5,258 nt of DNA from the NCBI GenBank assembly GCA_013360535.1, contig JABWBL010000281.1, positions 1-5,258 of the forward strand, written 5' to 3'. Below, in pieces: positions 1 to 5,258 of the stretch. A model generated the notes under the pieces. That model did no database searches. It was not told the DNA's origin and saw only the letters and a program-made list of their open reading frames with translations. The number at the start of each line of letters is the position of its first letter. The first letter of the stretch is position 1. Source of the DNA: Planctomycetaceae bacterium. Its GTDB lineage: Bacteria > Planctomycetota > UBA1135 > GCA-002686595. The position numbers were made by a program, and so were the translations under genes.

Positions 1-1
1 C

Positions 2-385
2 GGCGACGAGCGGCGTTTCGGGCCTGCACAGGCCACCGACGGCGAGCGGGGCACGTACTGGGCCTGCGACGACGGCGTCACCCGCGCCAGCATGGAAGTT
101 GCATTCTCCGGGCCGACGGAAGTCGACCACGTCGTGCTGGGCGAGGCGCTCGAGCTCGGCCAGCGCGTCAAGGCCTTCCGGGTCCTCGGGCGGCGCGACG
201 GCGAGCTGGTCGAGCTCGCCCGCGGCACCACGATCGGGCGCAAGCGCATCCTGCCCTTCGCGGCCACCAAGGTCGACGCGCTCGTGCTCACGATCGACGA
301 CGCCCGCGCCACCCCCACCCTCGCGAGCTTCGAGGCCTACGCCTCGCCGGTCGAGCTCCGCCCGCTCCTCCCCAAGGCTCCGTGA
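2..385 (+). CDS. Alpha-L-fucosidase (GH29), C-terminal fragment; 5' end outside window
   Basis: The frame is open from the first bases of the window, so this is the 3' end of a longer gene, with 127 codons visible. The fragment matches, by recognition, the C-terminal beta-sandwich of GH29 alpha-L-fucosidases. It starts with a DGERGTYWACDDG stretch (family pattern: Asp-Gly, then Thr-x-Trp-Ala), then VVLGEALELGQRVKAFRV (family: LQE.I.LGQR) and GTTIGRKRILPF (family: GTTIGYKRI), and ends with the usual A.PTL..FEAY strand. These enzymes remove terminal L-fucose from glycans. The catalytic (beta/alpha)8 barrel with its Asp nucleophile lies upstream and is not seen, so activity and secretion cannot be judged. 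The ATG at 92 is internal to the domain and not the true start. A UUCG hairpin follows the stop, so the gene is probably transcriptionally separate from the operon downstream. The family call is fairly sure; substrate linkage is unknown. Confidence 0.85.
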   Translation, partial: GDERRFGPAQATDGERGTYWACDDGVTRASMEVAFSGPTEVDHVVLGEALELGQRVKAFRVLGRRDGELVELARGTTIGRKRILPFAATKVDALVLTIDDARATPTLASFEAYASPVELRPLLPKAP

Positions 386-389
386 ACCG

Positions 390-405
390 GCGGGCTTCGG
401 CTCGC
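390..405 (+). terminator. UUCG-capped hairpin after the fucosidase stop
   Basis: GCGGGC (390-395) pairs with GCTCGC (400-405) through six pairs including one G-T, closing a TTCG tetraloop in the extra-stable C(UUCG)G context. It begins 4 bases after the fucosidase stop codon. The position suits a transcript-end hairpin. No T-run follows, so a classic intrinsic terminator is not shown; it could instead protect the 3' end or work with Rho. Confidence 0.4.
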
Positions 406-421
406 AGGAAGTCAGAATTCG

Positions 422-523
422 GGGGCTCAATTCCCTTCACGTGCGCGGTAGAGTCTGCGCCACAAGAGCCCCGAGTCCCGTGAACGCGCAACTACCCAAG
501 TCCGACGGCATTCGTTCCGTCGG
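422..523 (+). promoter_or_regulatory. Two inverted repeats in the gap upstream of kamA
   Basis: GGGGCTC (422-428) pairs perfectly with GAGCCCC (466-472). Inside it GTGCGC (441-446) can pair with GCGCCAC (457-463) if one C is bulged. Further on, CCGACGG (502-508) pairs perfectly with CCGTCGG (517-523) around an 8-base loop. No T-run follows either. They may be part of a structured leader of the downstream operon or operator-like sites. In GC-rich DNA 7-base stems also arise by chance, so confidence is low. No clear promoter hexamers were found in the gap. Confidence 0.25.
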
Positions 524-540
524 CACGTGTTCAGACCTCG

Positions 541-606
541 GCGACGCGCGGATGCGCGAGGACGCTGGAAGCTCACCCGCTTCCGACCTCTCGCCGCACG
601 CGTCGC
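541..606 (+). promoter_or_regulatory. Extended stem-loop in the kamA leader, candidate structured 5' UTR
   Basis: An 8-base perfect outer stem, GCGACGCG (541-548) with CGCGTCGC (599-606), encloses nested stems in register: 553-556 with 595-598, 558-561 with 587-590, and GGAAGC (567-572) with GCTTCC (579-584) around the hexaloop TCACCC. That gives 22 pairs in one elongated bulged helix, ending 17 bases before the AAGGA ribosome binding site of kamA. The position suits control of translation or mRNA stability. It matches no riboswitch class that I recognise, and the lysine riboswitch signature was not seen. It may be only a by-product of high GC. Confidence 0.35.
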
Positions 607-623
607 GCTCGCGCGGCTCCCCC

Positions 624-628
624 AAGGA
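624..628 (+). promoter_or_regulatory. Shine-Dalgarno site for kamA
   Basis: AAGGA sits 8 bases before the ATG at 637, which is good spacing and fixes that start. It is the only recognisable Shine-Dalgarno in the operon; the four later genes have none. Confidence 0.7.
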
Positions 629-636
629 CGCACCCC

Positions 637-2004
637 ATGCCTCAGCATGTCGATCGGCCTGAACAGGTCGAAACCTCGGGCGCTCTCGCCCGCTCCACTC
701 CCGACGTTCCGCCAGCTACGCCCGCGCGCCGCACAGGTCGCGCGTACTACTATCCGAACGTCAGCGACGCGGAGTGGAACGACTGGCGCTGGCAGTTCAA
801 GAACCGCGTCACCAGGCTCGACGAGCTCGCGGAGAAGCTGCCGATCCCCGAAGAGGAGCTGCACGCGCGGCGTGAAGTGCTCGCCGACTTCCGCATGGGC
901 ATCACGCCCTACTACCTGTCGCTGATCGACGCGGACGATCCCAACGACCCGCTGCTGCGTCAGGTCGTGCCGCTCGCCGACGAGTACTACTTCCGCGCCG
1001 TCGGCGAGGAAGATCCGCTGGGCGAGGAGAAGTTCTCGCCGGTGCCGGGCATCACGCACCGGTACCCCGACCGCGTGCTGATGGTGATCTCGAACAACTG
1101 CGCGATCTACTGCCGCTACTGCACGCGCAAGCGCACGATGTACGACGGCGCGACGCCGGATGTCGAGATCGACCGCATGGTCGACTACATCGCGCGCACG
1201 CCGCAGGTGCGCGACGTGGTCGTGTCGGGTGGTGACCCGCTCAACTACTCCAACCAGAAGCTCGAGTCGATCCTCTCGAAGCTGCGCGCCATCCCGCACC
1301 TCGAGATCATCCGCATCGGCAGCCGCGTGCCCGTGGCCTTGCCGCAGCGCATCGACGACGAGCTCGTGGAGATGCTGCAGCGTTACCACCCGCTGTGGGT
1401 GAACGTGCACTACAACCACCCGCGCGAGCTGACGCCGGAAGCCGCGCGCGCCTGCGACAAGCTCTCGCGCGCCGGGATCCCGCTCAACAACCAGGCGGTG
1501 CTGCTCAAGGGCGTCAACGACTCCGTCGAGACGGTCAAGCAGCTGTGCCAGGGCCTGATGAAGATGCGCGTGCGGCCCTACTACCTCTACCAGTGCGATC
1601 CGGTGCGTGGTGCCGAGCACTTCCGCACGCCGATCTCCAAGGGCATCGAGATCATCGAGGGCCTGCGTGGCCACACCAGCGGCCTCGCGATCCCGACTTA
1701 CGTCGTCGACGCGCCCGGTGGCGGCGGCAAGATCCCGATCCAGCCGCAATACCTGCTGCGCTACGACGAGCAGAAGGGCCGCGCGGTGCTGCGCAACTTC
1801 CAGGACAACATCTACGAGTACCTGGAGCCCGGGTACCTGCGCGATCCGATGCGGCCGCCGCTCGCGCGCCCGAGCGAGAGTGAAGTCGAGGTCGAAGCGC
1901 AGGCTCCGGCTTCGGACGAGCTCGCGCCGCAGGCGCCGCCGGTGGTCGGCAAGAGCCGCTGGGTGCACAAGGGCGCGACCGCGCGCCGCACGCCGAAGGA
2001 CTAG
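637..2004 (+). CDS. kamA: KamA-family radical SAM lysine 2,3-aminomutase
   Basis: A 455-residue protein expected to interconvert L-lysine and L-beta-lysine using S-adenosylmethionine, a [4Fe-4S] cluster and PLP in the cytoplasm. The radical SAM motif is CAIYCRYC, Cys155, Cys159 and Cys162, followed by TRKR. The SGGDPL motif is at 197-202. The PLP motif APGGGGK ends at Lys365. Asp321 (in YQCDPVRG) and Asp358 (in VVDAPGGGGK) fit Asp293 and Asp330 of clostridial lysine 2,3-aminomutase, with identical spacing (37, then 7 to the PLP lysine). These two aspartates bind lysine; glutamate 2,3-aminomutase has Lys and Asn there. The structural zinc ligands of the clostridial enzyme are missing: Ser296 replaces Cys268, and no C-terminal Cys cluster exists; Bacillus homologues also lack it. 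Residues 1-37 and about 400-455 (Pro/Ala/Glu-rich) look disordered. At 455 residues it is longer than EpmB, which acts on EF-P. It is the first gene of the operon and has its own ribosome binding site. Confidence 0.9.
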   Translation: MPQHVDRPEQVETSGALARSTPDVPPATPARRTGRAYYYPNVSDAEWNDWRWQFKNRVTRLDELAEKLPIPEEELHARREVLADFRMGITPYYLSLIDADDPNDPLLRQVVPLADEYYFRAVGEEDPLGEEKFSPVPGITHRYPDRVLMVISNNCAIYCRYCTRKRTMYDGATPDVEIDRMVDYIARTPQVRDVVVSGGDPLNYSNQKLESILSKLRAIPHLEIIRIGSRVPVALPQRIDDELVEMLQRYHPLWVNVHYNHPRELTPEAARACDKLSRAGIPLNNQAVLLKGVNDSVETVKQLCQGLMKMRVRPYYLYQCDPVRGAEHFRTPISKGIEIIEGLRGHTSGLAIPTYVVDAPGGGGKIPIQPQYLLRYDEQKGRAVLRNFQDNIYEYLEPGYLRDPMRPPLARPSESEVEVEAQAPASDELAPQAPPVVGKSRWVHKGATARRTPKD

Positions 2005-2032
2005 CTCTCCAGAGCGAAGCGCGGCTCCCGCC

Positions 2033-3031
2033 ATGCACATCGGCATCGCCTTCGACCTGAAGGCCGACTTCGGCGCCGTCTCCGGCGGCCCCGAGGATCT
2101 CCTCGAGGAGTACGACTCCGACGCGACGGTCAGCGCGATCGAGCGGGTGCTCGTCGCGCGTGGCCATCGTGTCACGCGCCTCGGCGGCGGACGGCGTTTC
2201 CTCGAGCGCCTGCTCGCGGCGAGCCCCGAGCTCGTGTTCAACATCGCGGAAGGTCGCGGCTCGCGCTCGCGCGAGGCGCACGTGCCGGCCGCGTGCGAGA
2301 TGCTCGGCATCCCGTGCACGCATTCCGACCCGCTGACGATGGCGGTGACGCTCGACAAGGCGATGGCGAAGCGCGTCGTCGCCTCCTGCGGCGTTCCGAC
2401 GCCGGAGTTTGTCGTGGTCGAGCACGAGCGCGACCTCGAGCGGATCACGCTGCCTTTCCCGCTGTTCGCGAAGCCTCTGTTCGAAGGCTCGAGCATGGGC
2501 ATCCGGCGCCGCTCGCGCCTCGCCGACCGCGCGCAGCTGCGCGAGTGGGTCGGCCAGCTGCTCGGCGACTACCGCGAGCCGGTGCTGGTCGAGGAATTCT
2601 GCGGCGGTGCGGAGTTCACGGTGGGTCTGCTCGGCAACGGCGCGAACGTGCGTGTCGCCGGCACGATGGAGGTCGAGCCACTGCTCGTGCCGCGCGACCA
2701 GTTCGTGTACTCGCTCGAGGTCAAGCGCAACCCGAACTGGGCCGAGGAGATCTCCTACAACGTGCCGCCCAAGCGCGCGCGCGCGGAGATCGACGCGGTC
2801 GAGAAGGTGGCGCTCGATGCGTGGCGCGCGCTCGGCTGCCGCGACGTCGCGCGCATCGACGTGCGCTGTGACGCGAGCGGCAACCCGAAGTTCATCGAGT
2901 GCAATCCGCTGCCGGGCCTCGCGCCGGGCTGGAGCGACCTCGCGATCCTGTGGGATCGCACGGGTGGCACCTACGAGACGCTCGTCGGCGCGATCCTCGA
3001 CGAGGCCACCACGCGGCTCGCGCTGCGCTGA
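2033..3031 (+). CDS. D-Ala-D-Ala-ligase-like ATP-grasp enzyme, first of a tandem pair
   Basis: A 332-residue ATP-grasp protein expected to activate a carboxylate as acyl phosphate with ATP and join it to an amine. Visible parts: N-terminal MHIGIAFDLK; LVFNIAEG around Asn70 to Gly74; ATP lysine Lys147; GSSMG at 152-156 (the Ddl GSS-V-G loop); LVEEF with Glu187 and Glu188; Mg ligands Asp276, Glu289 and Asn291 in RIDVR and IECNPLPGL, spaced 13 and 2 as Asp257, Glu270 and Asn272 of E. coli DdlB. The Ddl HGxxGEDG motif is replaced by EGRGSRSREA. By eye, the omega-loop YSLEVKR puts Arg232 where DdlB has Tyr216. It is therefore unlikely to be the housekeeping D-Ala-D-Ala ligase, and the substrate is unknown; beta-lysine is suggested only by the neighbour. 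ATG 2033 is chosen because MHIGIAFDL begins the first Rossmann strand. It lies 28 bases after kamA with no clear ribosome binding site. Confidence 0.85.
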   Translation: MHIGIAFDLKADFGAVSGGPEDLLEEYDSDATVSAIERVLVARGHRVTRLGGGRRFLERLLAASPELVFNIAEGRGSRSREAHVPAACEMLGIPCTHSDPLTMAVTLDKAMAKRVVASCGVPTPEFVVVEHERDLERITLPFPLFAKPLFEGSSMGIRRRSRLADRAQLREWVGQLLGDYREPVLVEEFCGGAEFTVGLLGNGANVRVAGTMEVEPLLVPRDQFVYSLEVKRNPNWAEEISYNVPPKRARAEIDAVEKVALDAWRALGCRDVARIDVRCDASGNPKFIECNPLPGLAPGWSDLAILWDRTGGTYETLVGAILDEATTRLALR

Positions 3032-3037
3032 CACGCC

Positions 3038-4051
3038 ATGGCCAGCATCTCGGTGCTCTACAACGACGACGCGACTCTCGCCCACGGCTCGCCGCAGGAC
3101 GCGATCGCGGTGCTGGCAGTGGTCGATTGCGCGAAGGCGATCGCCTACGCGTTGGTCGAGCAGGGCCACGACGTCGAGCTCGAGGGCCTGCCGCCGGACA
3201 CCGACCGCGTGCTGCGTACGGTCGCGTCGTTGCGCACCGACCTCGTGTTCAACCTGGTCGAGGCGATCGGCGGCGACTCGCGCATGGAGCAGGCGATGGT
3301 GTGGCTGTACGAGCTGCACCGCGTCGCGTACACGGGCTCCGGCCCGCGCGCGATGGCGCTCTGCATGGAAAAACCCGTCACCAAGGCCGTGCTCGCGGCC
3401 GCAGGGCTCCCCGTGCCGCGTGGGACCGTGTTCACGCGCGGCGACGAGAGCTGCGAAGACCTGCGTTTCCCGCTGATGGTGAAGCCCGCGCGCGAGGACG
3501 CGAGCCACGGCATCTCGCTCGACTCCGTCGTGCGCGACGAGGCCGCGCTGCGCCGTCAGGCGCGCCACGTGATCGAGACCTACGCACAACCCGCCGTCGT
3601 CGAGGAGTACATCCCCTCGCGCGAGATCAATGTCGCGCTGCTCGGCGGCCCGAACGGCGTCGAGGTGCTGCCGCTCTCGGAGATCGATTACAGCGGTTTT
3701 GGCGCCGAAGAAGCGCATGTCGTCACCTACGCGGGCAAGTGGATCGAGACGAGCCGCGACTGGGACCTGACCAAGGTCGTCCCCGCGCGCGACCTGTCGG
3801 ACGCGCAGCGCACGCGCATCGAGAGCGTCGCACGCAAGGCCTTCGAGACGCTCGACCTGCGCGACTACGCGCGCGTCGACCTGCGCCTCGATGCCGCGGG
3901 CGAGCCGTTCATCATCGACGTCAATCCGAACCCCGACATTTCGGTCGGTGCGGGCTTCCACCTCGCCGCCGAGCGCGCGGGGCTCACCTACTCCAACCTG
4001 ATCGAGCGCATCGTGCAGAGCGCTCTCGCCCGCCATGCTCGTCCTGCGTGA
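3038..4051 (+). CDS. Divergent D-Ala-D-Ala-ligase-like ATP-grasp enzyme, second of a tandem pair
   Basis: A 337-residue paralogue of the preceding gene and a probable carboxylate-amine ligase. Shared landmarks are LVFNLVEA (Asn72, Glu75), aligned with LVFNIAEG of the first copy; the MEKPVTK stretch in place of LDKAMAK; ATP lysine Lys149 (LMVKPARED); DASHGI with Ser156 to Ile159 in place of GSSMGI; VVEEY with Glu189; and metal ligands Asp281, Asp294 and Asn296 (VDLR, IIDVNPNPDIS), spaced 13 and 2. Asp294 replaces the usual Glu. The omega-loop reads YAGKW, so Trp235 falls where DdlB has Tyr216 by eye alignment. The N-terminus lacks the EYDS..T segment seen in the first copy. Differences across the substrate-side motifs suggest that the two ligases handle different substrates or successive steps. 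The gene starts 6 bases after the previous stop without a Shine-Dalgarno, and its last 17 bases overlap the GNAT gene. The exact reaction is not known. Confidence 0.83.
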   Translation: MASISVLYNDDATLAHGSPQDAIAVLAVVDCAKAIAYALVEQGHDVELEGLPPDTDRVLRTVASLRTDLVFNLVEAIGGDSRMEQAMVWLYELHRVAYTGSGPRAMALCMEKPVTKAVLAAAGLPVPRGTVFTRGDESCEDLRFPLMVKPAREDASHGISLDSVVRDEAALRRQARHVIETYAQPAVVEEYIPSREINVALLGGPNGVEVLPLSEIDYSGFGAEEAHVVTYAGKWIETSRDWDLTKVVPARDLSDAQRTRIESVARKAFETLDLRDYARVDLRLDAAGEPFIIDVNPNPDISVGAGFHLAAERAGLTYSNLIERIVQSALARHARPA

Positions 4052-4520
4052 GTTGCGCGCGAGCGACCGGCCCGCGCTCGAGCGGCTGATCCGTTCGACC
4101 AACGCGTTTCGCGAGGACGAGGTCGAAGTCGCGCTCGAACTGATCGACGCGAGCTCCGATCCCGCGAAGGGCTACTTGCTCGTCGTCGCCGCCGACGTCG
4201 ATGCCGCGCAGGGCCGCGACGAACCCGTCGGGTACGCCTGCTGGGGCCTCACTCCGCTCACCGATGGCGCCTACGACCTCTATTGGATCGTGGTCGACCA
4301 CGCGCAGCAGGGCCGCGGCATCGGACGCAAGCTCCTCGAGCACGTGCGCACCGACGTGCGCGCGCGCCACGGGCGCCTCGTGATCATCGAAACCTCGGGC
4401 AAGCCCGATTACGCCTACCAGCGCGCGTTCTACGAGCGCTGCGGCGGAACGCTGCTCGCCCGTTACCCCGACTTCTACCGACTCGGCGACGACAAGCTCG
4501 TCTATCTGGTGCGACCGTGA
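4035..4520 (+). CDS. GNAT-family N-acetyltransferase
   Basis: A 161-residue single-domain GNAT expected to transfer an acyl group from acetyl-CoA to an amine. The N-terminal LVLRELRASDRPALERLI is the usual GNAT beta1-alpha1. YDLYWIVVDHAQQGRGIG is motif A, with the pyrophosphate-binding loop Gln92-Gly-Arg-Gly-Ile-Gly97. Motif B contains YAYQRAFYERCGG, where Tyr133 in the FYE..G position is a candidate general acid. The start overlaps the preceding ligase gene by 17 bases and the end overlaps the next gene by 4, so expression is probably coupled. In this context the substrate may be the free amine of beta-lysine or of a beta-lysine conjugate. Known beta-lysine N6-acetyltransferases (AblB) are, as I recall, clearly longer, so this would not be a standard AblB. 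Acetylation of a protein or of another small amine cannot be excluded. The family is sure and the substrate is inferred. Confidence 0.85.
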   Translation: MLVLRELRASDRPALERLIRSTNAFREDEVEVALELIDASSDPAKGYLLVVAADVDAAQGRDEPVGYACWGLTPLTDGAYDLYWIVVDHAQQGRGIGRKLLEHVRTDVRARHGRLVIIETSGKPDYAYQRAFYERCGGTLLARYPDFYRLGDDKLVYLVRP

Positions 4521-5128
4521 GCGCGAAGACCTCCCCCGAAGGCTTGATCCAAATCGAGAACGGCGCCACCGCGACGTTCGACTGCGTGTTCCCCAAGTGT
4601 GGCGGCATCTGCTGCAAGCAAGGCCGGCCGCCGGTCGAGCCGGGCGAAGTGAAGCGCATCGAGGCGAACCTCGAGAAGTTCCTGCCGCACTTGCGCGAGA
4701 AGGCGCGCAAGGTCGTGCTCACCAGGGGCTTCATGACCAAGCGCATGAAGCACGGCCTGCCGATGATGGCGGTGAGCGAAGGCTGGTGCGTGTTCGAGAA
4801 TCAGGGCTGCGTGCTGCACAAGGTCGGCGCGACCGAAGGTGATCGCTTCAAGTACAAGCCGTGGGTGTGCGCGACCTTCCCGCTCGATCGCATCTCCAAG
4901 CGCGAGTGGTACGTGCGGCAGTGGAAGCTGCACGGCGAGGCCTGGGACCTCTTCTGCCTCAACCCCAAGGAATCGAAGAAGCCCGCGACGAGCACGATGG
5001 CGGGCGAGATCGAGTTCGCCGAGCGGCTCGAGTCGGGCGAAGAAGGCTGGCGCGGCGGCTCGATCCCGCGCGCGAAGAAGGCCACGAAGCCGGCGAAGGC
5101 CAAGGCGAGCGCGAAGAAGCGCAAGTAG
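4517..5128 (+). CDS. YkgJ/DUF3109-like cysteine-cluster protein with lysine-rich tail
   Basis: With a GTG start at 4517 it has 203 residues. GTG is chosen because it forms a GTGA overlap with the GNAT stop, because the conserved FDC..CGGICC block starts only 20 residues later, and because the first in-frame ATG (4733) falls beyond that block. Eight cysteines are seen: Cys23, Cys28, Cys32 and Cys33 (C-x4-C-x3-CC), Cys91, Cys98, Cys118 (KPWVCATFPLD) and Cys147. The pattern resembles the YkgJ family (putative zinc- or iron-chelating domain) and DUF3109, whose members share a CC pair, then Cys residues and a KP..C..(F/Y)P block. Metal binding is likely, but the metal and function are unknown. The last 19 or so residues are almost only Lys, Ala, Pro and Arg, like a histone H1 tail, and may bind nucleic acid or another acidic partner. 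No signal peptide or membrane segment is seen. It is the last gene of the operon; its role there is not evident. Confidence 0.75.
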   Translation: MSAKTSPEGLIQIENGATATFDCVFPKCGGICCKQGRPPVEPGEVKRIEANLEKFLPHLREKARKVVLTRGFMTKRMKHGLPMMAVSEGWCVFENQGCVLHKVGATEGDRFKYKPWVCATFPLDRISKREWYVRQWKLHGEAWDLFCLNPKESKKPATSTMAGEIEFAERLESGEEGWRGGSIPRAKKATKPAKAKASAKKRK

Positions 5129-5135
5129 GCGTGGC

Positions 5136-5168
5136 GCGGGCTCGCGCGCGGAAGAACTCCTAGCCCGC
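5136..5168 (+). terminator. Hairpin after the last gene of the operon
   Basis: GCGGGCT (5136-5142) pairs perfectly with AGCCCGC (5162-5168), with a small inner GGA/TCC helix (5150-5152 with 5158-5160). It begins 7 bases after the stop at 5126-5128. No T-run follows, so it is terminator-like by position only. The arm GCGGGCT also occurs in the hairpin after the fucosidase gene (390-396). Confidence 0.35.
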
Positions 5169-5258
5169 CCTATTCACGAGCGCACGATCGCGCGAGCGGG
5201 GAGCCGCGGATGTCGCTGGACGTCCGTCGTTTTCGACCGCACCGGACTTTTTGAGGTC

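Noticed and set aside
92..385. Separate 97-residue protein starting at ATG 92
   Set aside because: The frame is open upstream and the GH29 C-terminal domain continues to the window edge, so this ATG is an internal methionine.
421..448. T-arm-like sequence GGGGGCTCAATTCCCTT suggesting a tRNA 3' end
   Set aside because: The stem needs two G-T pairs, no matching 5' acceptor strand or anticodon arm is found upstream (that DNA is fucosidase coding sequence), and no CCA follows.
449..454. TAGAGT as a possible -10 box in the kamA leader
   Set aside because: It matches only 4 of 6 consensus bases and has no acceptable -35 at the right distance.
427..2502. Long minus-strand open frame (691 codons) across the leader, kamA and the first ligase
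   Set aside because: Arg/Ala/Val/His-rich translation with no family motifs, lying antisense to clear genes; long antisense frames are expected in GC-rich coding DNA.
1652..4102. Long minus-strand open frame (816 codons) under both ligase genes
   Set aside because: Low-complexity Arg/Ala/Asp/Val translation antisense to two well-supported ATP-grasp genes; a codon-bias shadow.
5140..5197. Nine-base inverted repeat GCTCGCGCG / CGCGCGAGC with a 40-base loop
   Set aside because: Mostly alternating CG, likely by chance, and it competes with the better placed hairpin at 5136-5168.
5210..5254. Short ATG frame of 14 codons at the right end
   Set aside because: Too short, no ribosome binding site and no recognisable content; the next gene probably begins outside the window.
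1..5258. Mobile elements, CRISPR arrays or phage genes
   Set aside because: No transposase, integrase, terminal repeats or regularly spaced direct repeats were seen; repeated short words between the two ligase genes are explained by paralogy.

Overview
The window is high-GC bacterial DNA with strong GC bias at third codon positions. All genes lie on the + strand and are packed tightly. The sequence does not fix a phylum. A high-GC soil or marine lineage such as Myxococcota or Planctomycetota would fit, but that is only a guess from base composition and gene repertoire.

Layout. Positions 2-385 are the C-terminal end of a GH29-type alpha-L-fucosidase that begins outside the window. A UUCG-capped hairpin (390-405) lies 4 bases after its stop. 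A 251-base gap (386-636) contains no convincing gene but has several inverted repeats. The most elaborate is a branched or bulged stem at 541-606, just before a good ribosome binding site (624-628). Five genes follow as an apparent operon: a lysine 2,3-aminomutase-like radical SAM enzyme (637-2004), two different D-Ala-D-Ala-ligase-like ATP-grasp enzymes in tandem (2033-3031 and 3038-4051), a small GNAT acetyltransferase (4035-4520) and a cysteine-cluster protein of YkgJ/DUF3109 type with a histone-like basic tail (4517-5128). Spacings are +28, +6, -17 and -4 bases, so the last three junctions suggest translational coupling. A hairpin (5136-5168) follows the last stop. Nothing convincing is seen in the remaining 90 bases.

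How the genes may work together (inference). The aminomutase keeps the two aspartates known to bind lysine in clostridial lysine 2,3-aminomutase and should make beta-lysine. The two ATP-grasp enzymes keep the ATP/Mg machinery but have lost D-Ala-D-Ala ligase substrate motifs, so they could join beta-lysine to other carboxylates or amino acids. The GNAT could then acetylate the product. The outcome would be a small acetylated beta-amino-acid peptide or conjugate, perhaps an osmolyte or secreted metabolite. This resembles in logic the N-epsilon-acetyl-beta-lysine (AblA/AblB) and N-acetylglutaminylglutamine amide pathways, but with a different enzyme set. The role of the cysteine-cluster protein is unknown.
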